From an uncultured Spirochaetales bacterium (lineage in GTDB: Bacteria > Spirochaetota > Spirochaetia > Sphaerochaetales > Sphaerochaetaceae), in contig CACZJR010000006.1 in the NCBI GenBank assembly GCA_902781545.1, positions 1-51,288 on the forward strand: DNA of 51,288 nt, in the 5' to 3' direction. Of this stretch, positions 8,256 through 15,742 are shown piece by piece. The notes under the pieces are model-generated. The model was given only the letters and a program-made list of their open reading frames with translations. It searched no databases and was not told the DNA's origin. A program made the position numbers and the translations under genes. Each line of letters begins with the position of its first letter. Position 1 is the first letter of the stretch.

Positions 8256-9521
8256 ATGAAGACGTGGTTGACTTATCTTGCAGCAGCTGCCATGGGACTG
8301 GCATTTGAACTCACTTTGCACGGAAGCGGGTTCTATCTGTCATTTATCACCTTCATGGCCGATGTCATGCTCAAGCTCGGAATCTTCATGGTTTTCCCGC
8401 TTGCATTCTTCACCATGACATCAGGAACAGCCTCCCTGACCCGCAAGCGTGGAAACAACAGCTATGTGTGGCTCTCCACAATCCTGTGGGCCACATTCAC
8501 AACTGCTGTCCTCTCAATTGCCGCCGGTCTCCTTTTCAGGGTATTCCCTGCAGTCTTACCCACGACATCCACATCAACTGCCAACGCACAGCAGGCATCA
8601 GAGCTCTCGTCAGCCATCATCGGCTCAACAGTGACTAGGCTCGCTGCAGCAAATCCCCTTTCCGTCAACTCGTTCTTAAACTTCATCAAGTCAAGTGACT
8701 GTCTGCTTCCGATCATCCTGATCGCACTCATCTTCGGATATGCCATCCGCCCGACTTCAGAGGTCATCAGACCGGCATACATCACACTGAACTCAATTAG
8801 TGAGGTGATGTTCCGCCTGGCAAAGATAATCGCAAGATTCCTGTGGATCGGAATATTCTTCATCTCCGGAGTCTGGTTCCATAATCTCTGGACCGATGCA
8901 ACAGTCTTCTACTCATGGAGATTCGTGGTCCTCTGCTGCATCATCGGATTCGGAATGCTCTTTGTGATAATCCCGCTCGTTTACGGAATAATGACAGGCT
9001 TCAGGAGAAACCCGTACAGGCAGATTGCGAGACTTCTCTCATCGGGAGTCGCCGCATTCTTCTCCGTGAACTACCTGTTCAGCATGAACACCCTTTACAC
9101 AGACTGCAGGATCAACCTGGGAATACAGAAGAGTGTTGTCTCCTCAGCACTTCCCCTCCACAGCATACTGACAAAGGGAGGAAGCGCGCTTGTCTCATCA
9201 ATGTGCACATGCTCGATTGTATTCGCGGCAACCGGAGTTGCCCCCACTGCCCTTCAGACAGTGACAATCGCCCTGGCATGTACCCTTGCAAGCTTCATCT
9301 GCTCCATACATGCAGGTTATGAGGTTCTCTTCATAACAACCTACGCTCTTGGACTTCTCAACATAAATGCCGGCGGAGCGCAGTTCGCCATAATCGCATT
9401 GCTTCCGATGCTCAACGGAATGGCTCTTCTGCTTGACGTGATGCTGGCAGGACTGGGAACAAGCTTCACCGCCTCAAATCTGAACGCTGACTGCTACATC
9501 ACAGCTGAGGATATTGTCTGA
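8256..9521 (+). CDS. Dicarboxylate/amino acid:cation symporter (SDF family-like)
   Basis: A 421-residue inner-membrane protein with about 8 long hydrophobic segments and two re-entrant, small-residue-rich loops in its C-terminal half. These include LPLHSILTKGGSALVS and the NINAGGAQFAIIALLPMLNG region, which resemble the sodium:dicarboxylate (DAACS) fold. It probably moves a dicarboxylate or amino acid with a cation. Sequence match to the classic motifs is loose, so the substrate cannot be read. It has its own promoter with no ribosome site. Its stop codon overlaps the start of the next membrane protein, implying co-translation. Confidence 0.65.
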   Translation: MKTWLTYLAAAAMGLAFELTLHGSGFYLSFITFMADVMLKLGIFMVFPLAFFTMTSGTASLTRKRGNNSYVWLSTILWATFTTAVLSIAAGLLFRVFPAVLPTTSTSTANAQQASELSSAIIGSTVTRLAAANPLSVNSFLNFIKSSDCLLPIILIALIFGYAIRPTSEVIRPAYITLNSISEVMFRLAKIIARFLWIGIFFISGVWFHNLWTDATVFYSWRFVVLCCIIGFGMLFVIIPLVYGIMTGFRRNPYRQIARLLSSGVAAFFSVNYLFSMNTLYTDCRINLGIQKSVVSSALPLHSILTKGGSALVSSMCTCSIVFAATGVAPTALQTVTIALACTLASFICSIHAGYEVLFITTYALGLLNINAGGAQFAIIALLPMLNGMALLLDVMLAGLGTSFTASNLNADCYITAEDIV

Positions 9522-10261
9522 TGAACAGCAAACTGCTGCGAGTGCTTACCCTGCTTCTGCAGATCCTGGTCATAACAATCTGTCTCACAATATGTGTCTA
9601 CGGAATTGTTGTCACTGAGGACATACAGGACAGCTATCCTTACATCGCTGCCACAGTCAGGGTATCAATCCTTCTGCTTATAACTATCTCCTATTACAAG
9701 ACAAGCGTGTCTGCATTCAACCCCGGAAACCTGTTCATGATGATGGCAATGCTTTATATGTCCATCACGGAGCTAAGGATTCTCTCTTATTTCACAGGAC
9801 TGACAGGTTGGAGCTTCCTGCCCCCACGAGTGGGAGTATGGCTTCAGCTGTTCTCTCAGTTCATGCTGTACTTCTCACTTGCAGGCTATGCCCTCTTCTA
9901 TCAGAACAACGAGCACAGCTCCACAACAAGATTCAATGCCCTGGGTACAGTGGCGATGCTGTTTCTGGCCCTCACAATCCCTTCGACACAGGATATTGTC
10001 GGAGTATGGGGCAAGAAGGCTCCTCTCTCGATACTTGTCGTGATTGCCTCAATCGCCCTGATCACCTTCATGATCATCCTGATCAATGAGCAGTCAAAGG
10101 CAGCCATCGTGCGGCTCATAGGACTTGTGCTTATGATGCTGGGCAACTTCGCCGCTGTGGTCTTATCGTCATTCATCTACTACGCCGCAGGCTCTGTGGC
10201 CTTCTTCATCGGAGGCTTCATGGTCATGGTGGTGACTCTCAGGAACTCGGTTATACTCTGA
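9521..10261 (+). CDS. Multispanning membrane protein, function unknown
   Basis: A 246-residue, very hydrophobic protein with about 7-8 predicted membrane helices: near residues 5-30, 40-60, 68-90, 100-122, 135-152, 165-188 and two between 195 and 243. I recognise no family. The ATG overlaps the TGA of the symporter by one base, so the two are translationally coupled. It may be a partner of the transporter or a sensor-like membrane domain; both are guesses. The stop TGA directly abuts the stop of the convergent GH2 gene. Confidence 0.7.
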   Translation: MNSKLLRVLTLLLQILVITICLTICVYGIVVTEDIQDSYPYIAATVRVSILLLITISYYKTSVSAFNPGNLFMMMAMLYMSITELRILSYFTGLTGWSFLPPRVGVWLQLFSQFMLYFSLAGYALFYQNNEHSSTTRFNALGTVAMLFLALTIPSTQDIVGVWGKKAPLSILVVIASIALITFMIILINEQSKAAIVRLIGLVLMMLGNFAAVVLSSFIYYAAGSVAFFIGGFMVMVVTLRNSVIL

Positions 10262-11923
10262 TCAGCCTTCCAGCAGTTTCCTTGACATACCGGCAATCTC
10301 ATCCACATCAACCTTGATAAGGCTCCTGTCATAGGAGAGAAGTCCGTTGACCTCCTGCTCCACATCAGAGACCTGAGTGTAGATTGATGCTGCAAGACCT
10401 TCTTCCTTTGCGGGCATTATCTGTCTCTCATAAAGATGGACAATGGCCTTTGTGAGTTCTGCCCTGGTCCTGAAACGCTTATAGGTGAAAGCCTTTTTTG
10501 CAGTGGTGTTGGTGTCCATTCCATATCCGCCGAACTCAGACAGTATCACAGCCCTGCCTTTCTTATCTGCCTTGAACCTGTATGGATGGAAATAGACATG
10601 AAGGCTCCTGAAATCTCCGAACCCCTGGTCGTGCCAGCCTGAGGCATGGTCTATTGTCCTGCTTTGATCCAGCTTCAGTATATTGGCTACAATGCGCTTT
10701 GAGTCGAACTGACCCCAGCCCTCATTGAACGGGACCCACATGCAGATGCTGGTGCAGTTATACAGGATGCGCACAGTACCGTATGCCTCATCCTCCCAAA
10801 CCTTGCGTGCATTCTCATCCTCCCTGGCAAACTTGTCATACCTATCATCCTTGAGAAAAGAACCTATTACAAGAGGAGCGCTTATGACGGACAGCTTGTA
10901 TCTGCCGCCACCGGAGACCATGTCCTGCCAGACTAGCATCCCGAGCCTGTCACAGTGATAATACCACCTAAGAGGCTCTACCTTGATGTGCTTTCTCAGG
11001 GTATTGAAACCCATGCTCTTCATCCTGGTGATGTCATTTATGAAGTCATTGTCGGATGCAGGAGTATAGTATCCGCCCTTGAAATAGCCCTGATCAAGAA
11101 GTCCGTGGTGGAAATAAGGCTTACCATTTAACAAAAGGACATTGTTTCCTTTCTCATCCGGGCCAACACCGAATGTTCTGAGCCCAACGTAGGAATGAAC
11201 CGTATCCTCATTGAATCGTATGTCAAATTGATAAAGGAAAGGATCCTCCGGAGACCAGAGCCTGGGGTCCTCTATCCTTATATAAGACTGTTCACATGTG
11301 AAAATCTCATGATCCTTTCCTTCCAGAGTCAGGACAGCACTGCCACGGCTTCTGTCATTCAGGATTACGGTTATATGAAAGCCTCCGAGATCCGGGGTAA
11401 TCTCAATTTTCTCTATATATGTTCTGGGGACCTTCTCCATCCACACCGTCTGCCAGATTCCGCTTGTCTTTGGGTACCATATCCCGCCGGGCTCTGAGCT
11501 CTGCTTTCCTCTTGAGATCTCCTCTGAATCTCCAGGATCCTGCACGCTGACATCAAGGTCAAACGAGCTCTTATCCACCTCCACGGTGAATGGAAGATAT
11601 CCCCCGACGTGCTCAAGGATCTGTTTCTTGTCAATGAAAACCACAGCCCTGTAATCAACTGCACCGAAATGAAGAAGAAGCCTGCTTTTCTCCAGATCCA
11701 CATCAGGGAAATCCACATGGGTGCTGTACAGCATTGTCTCATAATGCTGGAGCGTCCTGTTCACCCCGCTGAACTCCGACTCAGGAGAATACGGGACCAG
11801 AATCCTGTAGTCCTCCGCCTTGTCTCCGTCAGAGAGGAAACGAAGGTTCCACTCCCCGTTCAGGCAAAGGTAACTGTCTCTTCTAAGCTGAGGACGCGGA
11901 TACTCCGGCAACGGGATTCTCAT
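10262..11923 (-). CDS. GH2 family glycoside hydrolase (beta-galactosidase/glucuronidase-like)
   Basis: A 553-residue retaining beta-glycosidase, with no signal peptide and therefore cytoplasmic. It has an N-terminal jelly-roll domain (RRDSYLCLNGEWNLRF), an Ig-like domain, and a TIM barrel beginning at LNGKPYFHHGLLDQGY. The catalytic acid/base is Glu401 in PFNEGWGQ and the nucleophile is Glu463 in ILSEFGGYG. A longer frame opens at 12016, but an AGGAGG ribosome site 5 nt before the ATG at 11923 fixes this start, at MRIPLPEYPRPQ. It is short for GH2 because C-terminal domains are absent. Activity could be galactosidase, glucuronidase or another type. Confidence 0.88.
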   Translation of the reverse strand: MRIPLPEYPRPQLRRDSYLCLNGEWNLRFLSDGDKAEDYRILVPYSPESEFSGVNRTLQHYETMLYSTHVDFPDVDLEKSRLLLHFGAVDYRAVVFIDKKQILEHVGGYLPFTVEVDKSSFDLDVSVQDPGDSEEISRGKQSSEPGGIWYPKTSGIWQTVWMEKVPRTYIEKIEITPDLGGFHITVILNDRSRGSAVLTLEGKDHEIFTCEQSYIRIEDPRLWSPEDPFLYQFDIRFNEDTVHSYVGLRTFGVGPDEKGNNVLLLNGKPYFHHGLLDQGYFKGGYYTPASDNDFINDITRMKSMGFNTLRKHIKVEPLRWYYHCDRLGMLVWQDMVSGGGRYKLSVISAPLVIGSFLKDDRYDKFAREDENARKVWEDEAYGTVRILYNCTSICMWVPFNEGWGQFDSKRIVANILKLDQSRTIDHASGWHDQGFGDFRSLHVYFHPYRFKADKKGRAVILSEFGGYGMDTNTTAKKAFTYKRFRTRAELTKAIVHLYERQIMPAKEEGLAASIYTQVSDVEQEVNGLLSYDRSLIKVDVDEIAGMSRKLLEG

Positions 11924-11953
11924 GAAGGCCTCCTGGCAAGCAATGCATTCTGA

Positions 11954-11982
11954 TTGTTTTATTTTACAATATCTTTCATAAT
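11954..11982 (+). promoter_or_regulatory. rsmE promoter, predicted leaderless
   Basis: -35 TTGTTT (11954-11959), 17-bp spacer, -10 CATAAT (11977-11982). The rsmE ATG follows after 6 nt, with no Shine-Dalgarno sequence. Confidence 0.55.
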
Positions 11983-11988
11983 CTTTGT

Positions 11989-12768
11989 ATGCGTCTGTTT
12001 CTGTTACCGCCGACATTCAAGGGCGAACCCACATTGGAGCTGTCCGGAAAGGACTTCAATTACCTCATCCACGCCCTCAGGCTCAAGGAGGGTCAGGAGA
12101 TCATGGGAAGGGACCGTGACGGAAAACTGTGGGACCTCAGGATCACCGGAATAAGGAAAAACAGCTGCATTCTGAGTGCAAGTGCTGCACAAAGCGCACA
12201 GAGCAAGACAGATGCGCTTCCCGAGGAAAGACCTCTGAAGCCGATAATCCTCTATCAGTGCCTTCCCAAGGGAAGAAAGGCAGATGACATAATCAAGAAG
12301 GCAACAGAGGCCGGAGTGAGGGACATAGTCCTTGTCAGGAGCAGAAACTGCGTGGCCAGCCTTGAGGGAAAAGAGGAGACCAGACTAAGCAGATATGATG
12401 CCTTGGTTGCGGAGGCAATCCAGCAGAGCGGCTCAATGGTCCCGACAAAGGTCCATGGTGTGATTGACATCAGTGCCGTTGCGGAAGACTTCAGATCCAG
12501 AAGCTGCGGCATGGAGAGTCTAGGCCTTGTCCTTCATCAGACACGCCTTTCAGAGAGTCAGTCAGACCTCTTTTCATGTGTCAGGGGCTTTAACGGTTGC
12601 ACTGCCCTGGTAGTAGGTCCGGAGGGTGGACTGGAGGAAGAAGAGTGCATGATGCTGCTTGATGCGGGCTTCAAGGCGGTACTGCTCAAAACCAACATCC
12701 TAAGATGTGAGACAGCCTCGATTTATGCAATCGGAGCAGTCCAGACAATACTTGAATCATCCTGTTAA
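11989..12768 (+). CDS. rsmE: 16S rRNA m3U1498 methyltransferase RsmE
   Basis: A 259-residue SPOUT methyltransferase that methylates U1498 of 16S rRNA using S-adenosylmethionine. It has an N-terminal PUA-like domain (MRLFLLPPTFKGEPTLELSG, then HALRLKEGQEI). The knotted SPOUT domain has KATEAGVRDIVLVRS, VVGPEGGLEEEE near residue 210, and the family-defining NILRCETASIYAIGA at the end. The last codons form part of a DnaA-box doublet that extends past the stop codon. It is transcribed divergently from the GH2 gene. Confidence 0.93.
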   Translation: MRLFLLPPTFKGEPTLELSGKDFNYLIHALRLKEGQEIMGRDRDGKLWDLRITGIRKNSCILSASAAQSAQSKTDALPEERPLKPIILYQCLPKGRKADDIIKKATEAGVRDIVLVRSRNCVASLEGKEETRLSRYDALVAEAIQQSGSMVPTKVHGVIDISAVAEDFRSRSCGMESLGLVLHQTRLSESQSDLFSCVRGFNGCTALVVGPEGGLEEEECMMLLDAGFKAVLLKTNILRCETASIYAIGAVQTILESSC

Positions 12769-13015
12769 TAAATTGTGCATAACTTTATTAAAGTTTAGTA
12801 GATTCCGGAAAAACCGACACTACAAAACACCCATAAAACCTATATAACTTTTTAACAGATACAAACGCCATATTGTTAAAATAATTCTTTATGTATAAAA
12901 GAATTAAAATCTACTACTCACATGATTAGTGCCAAGTTGGGAAGGTTATAACTTGACCACCCTGTCCGCCCTTTGACGACACCTTGTTCAATCCTGTGCA
13001 TAACTTGTGCAATAG
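12759..13015. other. AT-rich DnaA-box locus between rsmE and ctpA; candidate second origin element
   Basis: The gene-free stretch between rsmE and ctpA (12769-13119) is 351 bp. Two copies of a DnaA-box doublet flank it. At 12759-12782: ATCC, TGTTAATAA, a 2-bp spacer, TGTGCATAA. At 12991-13015: ATCC, TGTGCATAA, a 2-bp spacer, TGTGCAATAG. TGTGCATAA fits the DnaA consensus TGTGNATAA exactly. Between them is an AT-rich core with a perfect 8-bp hairpin (AATTCTTT/AAAGAATT, 12883-12905), a long-range 9-bp inverted repeat (TAGTAGATT 12796-12804 / AATCTACTA 12908-12916) and CAAGTT/AACTTG (12933-12955). I see no RNA gene here. Confidence 0.6.
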
Positions 13016-13072
13016 TGTGTGTAAAAAATACCCACTAACCATGTTTAGGTGTTTTATCTTCTTATAACGGAA

Positions 13073-13094
13073 GAACCTGCCCGAAGGCAGGTTC
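13073..13094 (-). terminator. Hairpin downstream of the S41 protease gene
   Basis: A 9-bp perfect stem, GAACCTGCC/GGCAGGTTC, with a 4-base loop lies 25 bp after the protease stop codon. The minus-strand sequence beyond it is only weakly T-rich, so termination is likely but not classic. Confidence 0.6.
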
Positions 13095-13119
13095 CCCATG
13101 TTAAAGACACCATTTGAAA

Positions 13120-14640
13120 CTAGAAATTCACTACTCTGTTGCTGCTGCCGGAAGCAGGCAAATAGTTGGCGTCATAGTTTATCTCGTAGTCCTGAAGATA
13201 CTCGTAAGCCGCCTTGCAGACATCATCATAGACAATGTCCACAAGAGGTCTCTCATCATATGTCATCCTCAAGAGGTATTCGTTCCTTGCAACCAGGAGA
13301 AGAACCTCCTCCCTGATTCCGCTGTCTGCGTGCTCTTCAGCGAACTTTGAGATGTTCGCGGTGGAATACTCGGGATTCTGGTCAACGAACTGCTCCACTG
13401 CCTTGCTGTTGATCAGCTCGGTGTATGCCTCAAGCTCATCGTCGGTGACTGTAAGGTCCTCAATGACGAAGTCAGGCTCAACACCCTCTCCGTGGATTGT
13501 CTTTCCTGCAGGACCCACAAAGCTTGCGGTTGTGATTGAGGTGTAACCTGTTCCGAATGAGGAAATCACCTGCATGACACCCTTTCCATAGGTCTGTGTT
13601 CCGAACAGGACCGCGCGTCCGTTGTCCTTCATCGCAGATGAGAAAATCTCCGCAGAGCTTGCAGTTCCGCCGTTCACAAGGATAGCGACCTCAACATCCG
13701 GAGAAACGGTGACTCCGTTATTGGCGACATATGTGACGTTCTTTGACGTGTCCTTATAAGATATTGAGAGAAGGTTTGAGTTGCTTATGAACATGTCCGC
13801 AATGCTCAATGTAACATCAACATCTCCTCCGGGATTGTCTCTGAGATCGATTATCAGCTTCTGCATGCCTTTAGAGGCAAGATCCTTCAGGGCATCGCCG
13901 ATTGCCTTGTATGTGCTGTTGGAGAACTCAAGAATCCTCAGGTAAGCCGTTGTTGTGCCCTCAATCATGTCGTACTCGACTGTCGGGACGGTGATGATCT
14001 CCCTTGTCAGTGACAGTGTGAAGGTCGAGTCCCCTCTCTTGATTGTAAGATTTACTGAGGTGCCAGGTGTTCCTTTCATCATCTTTGCACATTCGGTGGC
14101 CTCTTTTTCATTAACCGGCTCATCATCTATGGCAATGATGTAATCTCCGGCCCTCAATCCGGCCTTTGAGCTTGGTGTATTCGGGAAAACCTGTGTGATC
14201 AGGGCATAGATTGTGGCCTCGTCATCAGGATCCTGGTAATCCACATAGGTCTTTGAGAAATAAATGCCAAGTCCTCCGTAGACACCGGAGACCTCCTCCT
14301 GATAGTCATCGGACTCCTCCGCCTTCACATAGTAGGTGTATTTGTCTCCAAGCGCATCAAAGAGGGCCGTGGCCATTGCCTCGTAGACAGCCTCATAGTC
14401 GATATCGTAAAGGAAGTTCTGGTCAACGTACTGATACAGCCTCTCCAAAGTGGCCATGTCCCTTGAGATTATCTCAGATCCGGTTGATGAAGAGCCCCTT
14501 GTGGAGGTGCTGCTCGGATAAACCGGTTGGGAATTGCGCATCAGGTTCTCAAAGAACTTCTGCTCCTCCGGAGTGCCGTTTGCAAATAGCAGTCCTGCAA
14601 ACAGAGTCAGGACAATCAATGTCAAAACTATTTTCTTCAT
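13120..14640 (-). CDS. S41 family C-terminal processing protease (CtpA/Prc-like)
   Basis: A 506-residue periplasmic serine protease. Residues 1-20 are a signal peptide (MKKIVLTLIVLTLFAGLLFA). An N-terminal helical region, a PDZ domain (around SSKAGLRAGDYIIAIDDEPV) and the S41 catalytic core follow. The core has LRDNPGG, the nucleophile serine in GGTASSAE and the general-base lysine in TYGKGVMQ. These proteases trim exported proteins at their C-terminus. No ribosome site precedes the ATG; a TATATT -10-like box ends 6 nt upstream, again suggesting a leaderless start. It is divergent from lgt. Confidence 0.92.
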   Translation of the reverse strand: MKKIVLTLIVLTLFAGLLFANGTPEEQKFFENLMRNSQPVYPSSTSTRGSSSTGSEIISRDMATLERLYQYVDQNFLYDIDYEAVYEAMATALFDALGDKYTYYVKAEESDDYQEEVSGVYGGLGIYFSKTYVDYQDPDDEATIYALITQVFPNTPSSKAGLRAGDYIIAIDDEPVNEKEATECAKMMKGTPGTSVNLTIKRGDSTFTLSLTREIITVPTVEYDMIEGTTTAYLRILEFSNSTYKAIGDALKDLASKGMQKLIIDLRDNPGGDVDVTLSIADMFISNSNLLSISYKDTSKNVTYVANNGVTVSPDVEVAILVNGGTASSAEIFSSAMKDNGRAVLFGTQTYGKGVMQVISSFGTGYTSITTASFVGPAGKTIHGEGVEPDFVIEDLTVTDDELEAYTELINSKAVEQFVDQNPEYSTANISKFAEEHADSGIREEVLLLVARNEYLLRMTYDERPLVDIVYDDVCKAAYEYLQDYEINYDANYLPASGSSNRVVNF

Positions 14641-14646
14641 ACCTGA

Positions 14647-14675
14647 AATATACTACTTTTTGCCACGTGCGTCTT
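14647..14675 (-). promoter_or_regulatory. Weak promoter of the S41 protease gene, predicted leaderless
   Basis: Minus strand: -10 TATATT (14647-14652), 17-bp spacer, and a poor -35 AAGACG (14670-14675). The ATG follows the -10 by 6 nt. Confidence 0.4.
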
Positions 14676-14712
14676 TCATATGAATGAACCACACAAAAAA
14701 AACATAATATGC

Positions 14713-14718
14713 TATTAT
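14713..14718 (+). promoter_or_regulatory. -10 element of lgt, predicted leaderless
   Basis: TATTAT lies 7 nt before the lgt ATG, with only T and C between them and no Shine-Dalgarno sequence. No convincing -35 is visible. Confidence 0.35.
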
Positions 14719-14725
14719 TCTTTTT

Positions 14726-15742
14726 ATGCAGATGTATGTTGATTTTCCCAGCTGGATCTCACCCTATGTGGTTCCCTTCCTGCCTGTCAGATGGTATGCG
14801 CTCATGTACATCGTGGCATTCACCATCACATACATTCTTTTCAGATACCAGTGCAACCACGGTGAGCTGAACAGGATGTCCGCGGATGACTCCCTGACAT
14901 TGTTCTGCTACGGAATAGGATTCCTGATCATAGGGGCAAGGGTATTCTCCACCCTTTTCTATGACGGCACCTGGTATTACTGGACACATCCGTGGATGAT
15001 ATTCTGGCCGTTCAGGAACGGCAGGTTCATAGGACTTCCGGGCATGAGCTATCATGGCGGTGTTGTGGGATGCATCTTCGGAGGCTGGCTGTTCGCAAGA
15101 AAATACAAGTACAGGCTCATGGATGTCGCAGACCATGTGATAGCGGCAATTCCCCTGGGATACACATTCGGAAGACTAGGAAACTTCATCAACGGCGAGC
15201 TCTGGGGCCGTGTCACCACACATGGAATAGGAATGGTGTTCCCTGATGCTCCGGCCTTCTCCACAGACATAGAGTGGGTCCGTCAGGTCGCCGACAAGGT
15301 GGGTATGAGCTATACCTCAGGCTCATTTATCAATCTTCCGCGCCACCCGTCCCAGCTTTACGAGGCCCTTTTCGAGGGTGTTCTGCTCTGGCTGGTGCTC
15401 TGGTTTGTCATCAGGCCTCTTGCAGTGAGGCGCAGCTCAAAGAACGGCCCGGGAATAGTAAGCGGTGCTTACTTCATAGGCTACGGTCTTGCACGCTTTG
15501 TCATAGAGTATTTCCGTGAGCCGGACAGCCAGCTCGGATTCATCATCGCCCTGGGCAAGGAGACAGAGCCCACCGCCCTGTTCAAGTCAGTCCTGAACAT
15601 ATCCATGGGGCAGATCTTCTGCCTCCTGATGATCCTTGCGGGAATAGCGATGATAATCTATGCGCTTAAGACAAAACCGGTAACATATCCTAAAACCTCA
15701 AAGTCAAAGGGAAACAGCAATGCACGTAAACGAAAAGGTTGA
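14726..15742 (+). CDS. lgt: Prolipoprotein diacylglyceryl transferase
   Basis: A 338-residue inner-membrane enzyme that transfers diacylglycerol from phosphatidylglycerol to the lipobox cysteine of prolipoproteins. It has about seven membrane helices. The Lgt signature region is clear: FIGLPGMSYHGGVVG, then GRLGNFINGELWGR with conserved Arg and Asn, and RHPSQLYEALFEG. The C-terminus ends in a basic tail (SKSKGNSNARKRKG). There is no ribosome site before ATG 14726; another in-frame ATG follows at 14732. Its 3' end overlaps pepP by 23 bp, so they form one operon with pfkB. The lipoprotein at 3.0-3.7 kb is a likely substrate. Confidence 0.95.
   Translation: MQMYVDFPSWISPYVVPFLPVRWYALMYIVAFTITYILFRYQCNHGELNRMSADDSLTLFCYGIGFLIIGARVFSTLFYDGTWYYWTHPWMIFWPFRNGRFIGLPGMSYHGGVVGCIFGGWLFARKYKYRLMDVADHVIAAIPLGYTFGRLGNFINGELWGRVTTHGIGMVFPDAPAFSTDIEWVRQVADKVGMSYTSGSFINLPRHPSQLYEALFEGVLLWLVLWFVIRPLAVRRSSKNGPGIVSGAYFIGYGLARFVIEYFREPDSQLGFIIALGKETEPTALFKSVLNISMGQIFCLLMILAGIAMIIYALKTKPVTYPKTSKSKGNSNARKRKG

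Noticed and set aside
12783-13119. RNase P RNA, tmRNA, SRP RNA or 6S RNA in the gene-free stretch
   Set aside because: None of the conserved cores (RNase P GAGGAAAGTCC, SRP tetraloop helix, tRNA-like ends with tag frame) was found on either strand by eye.
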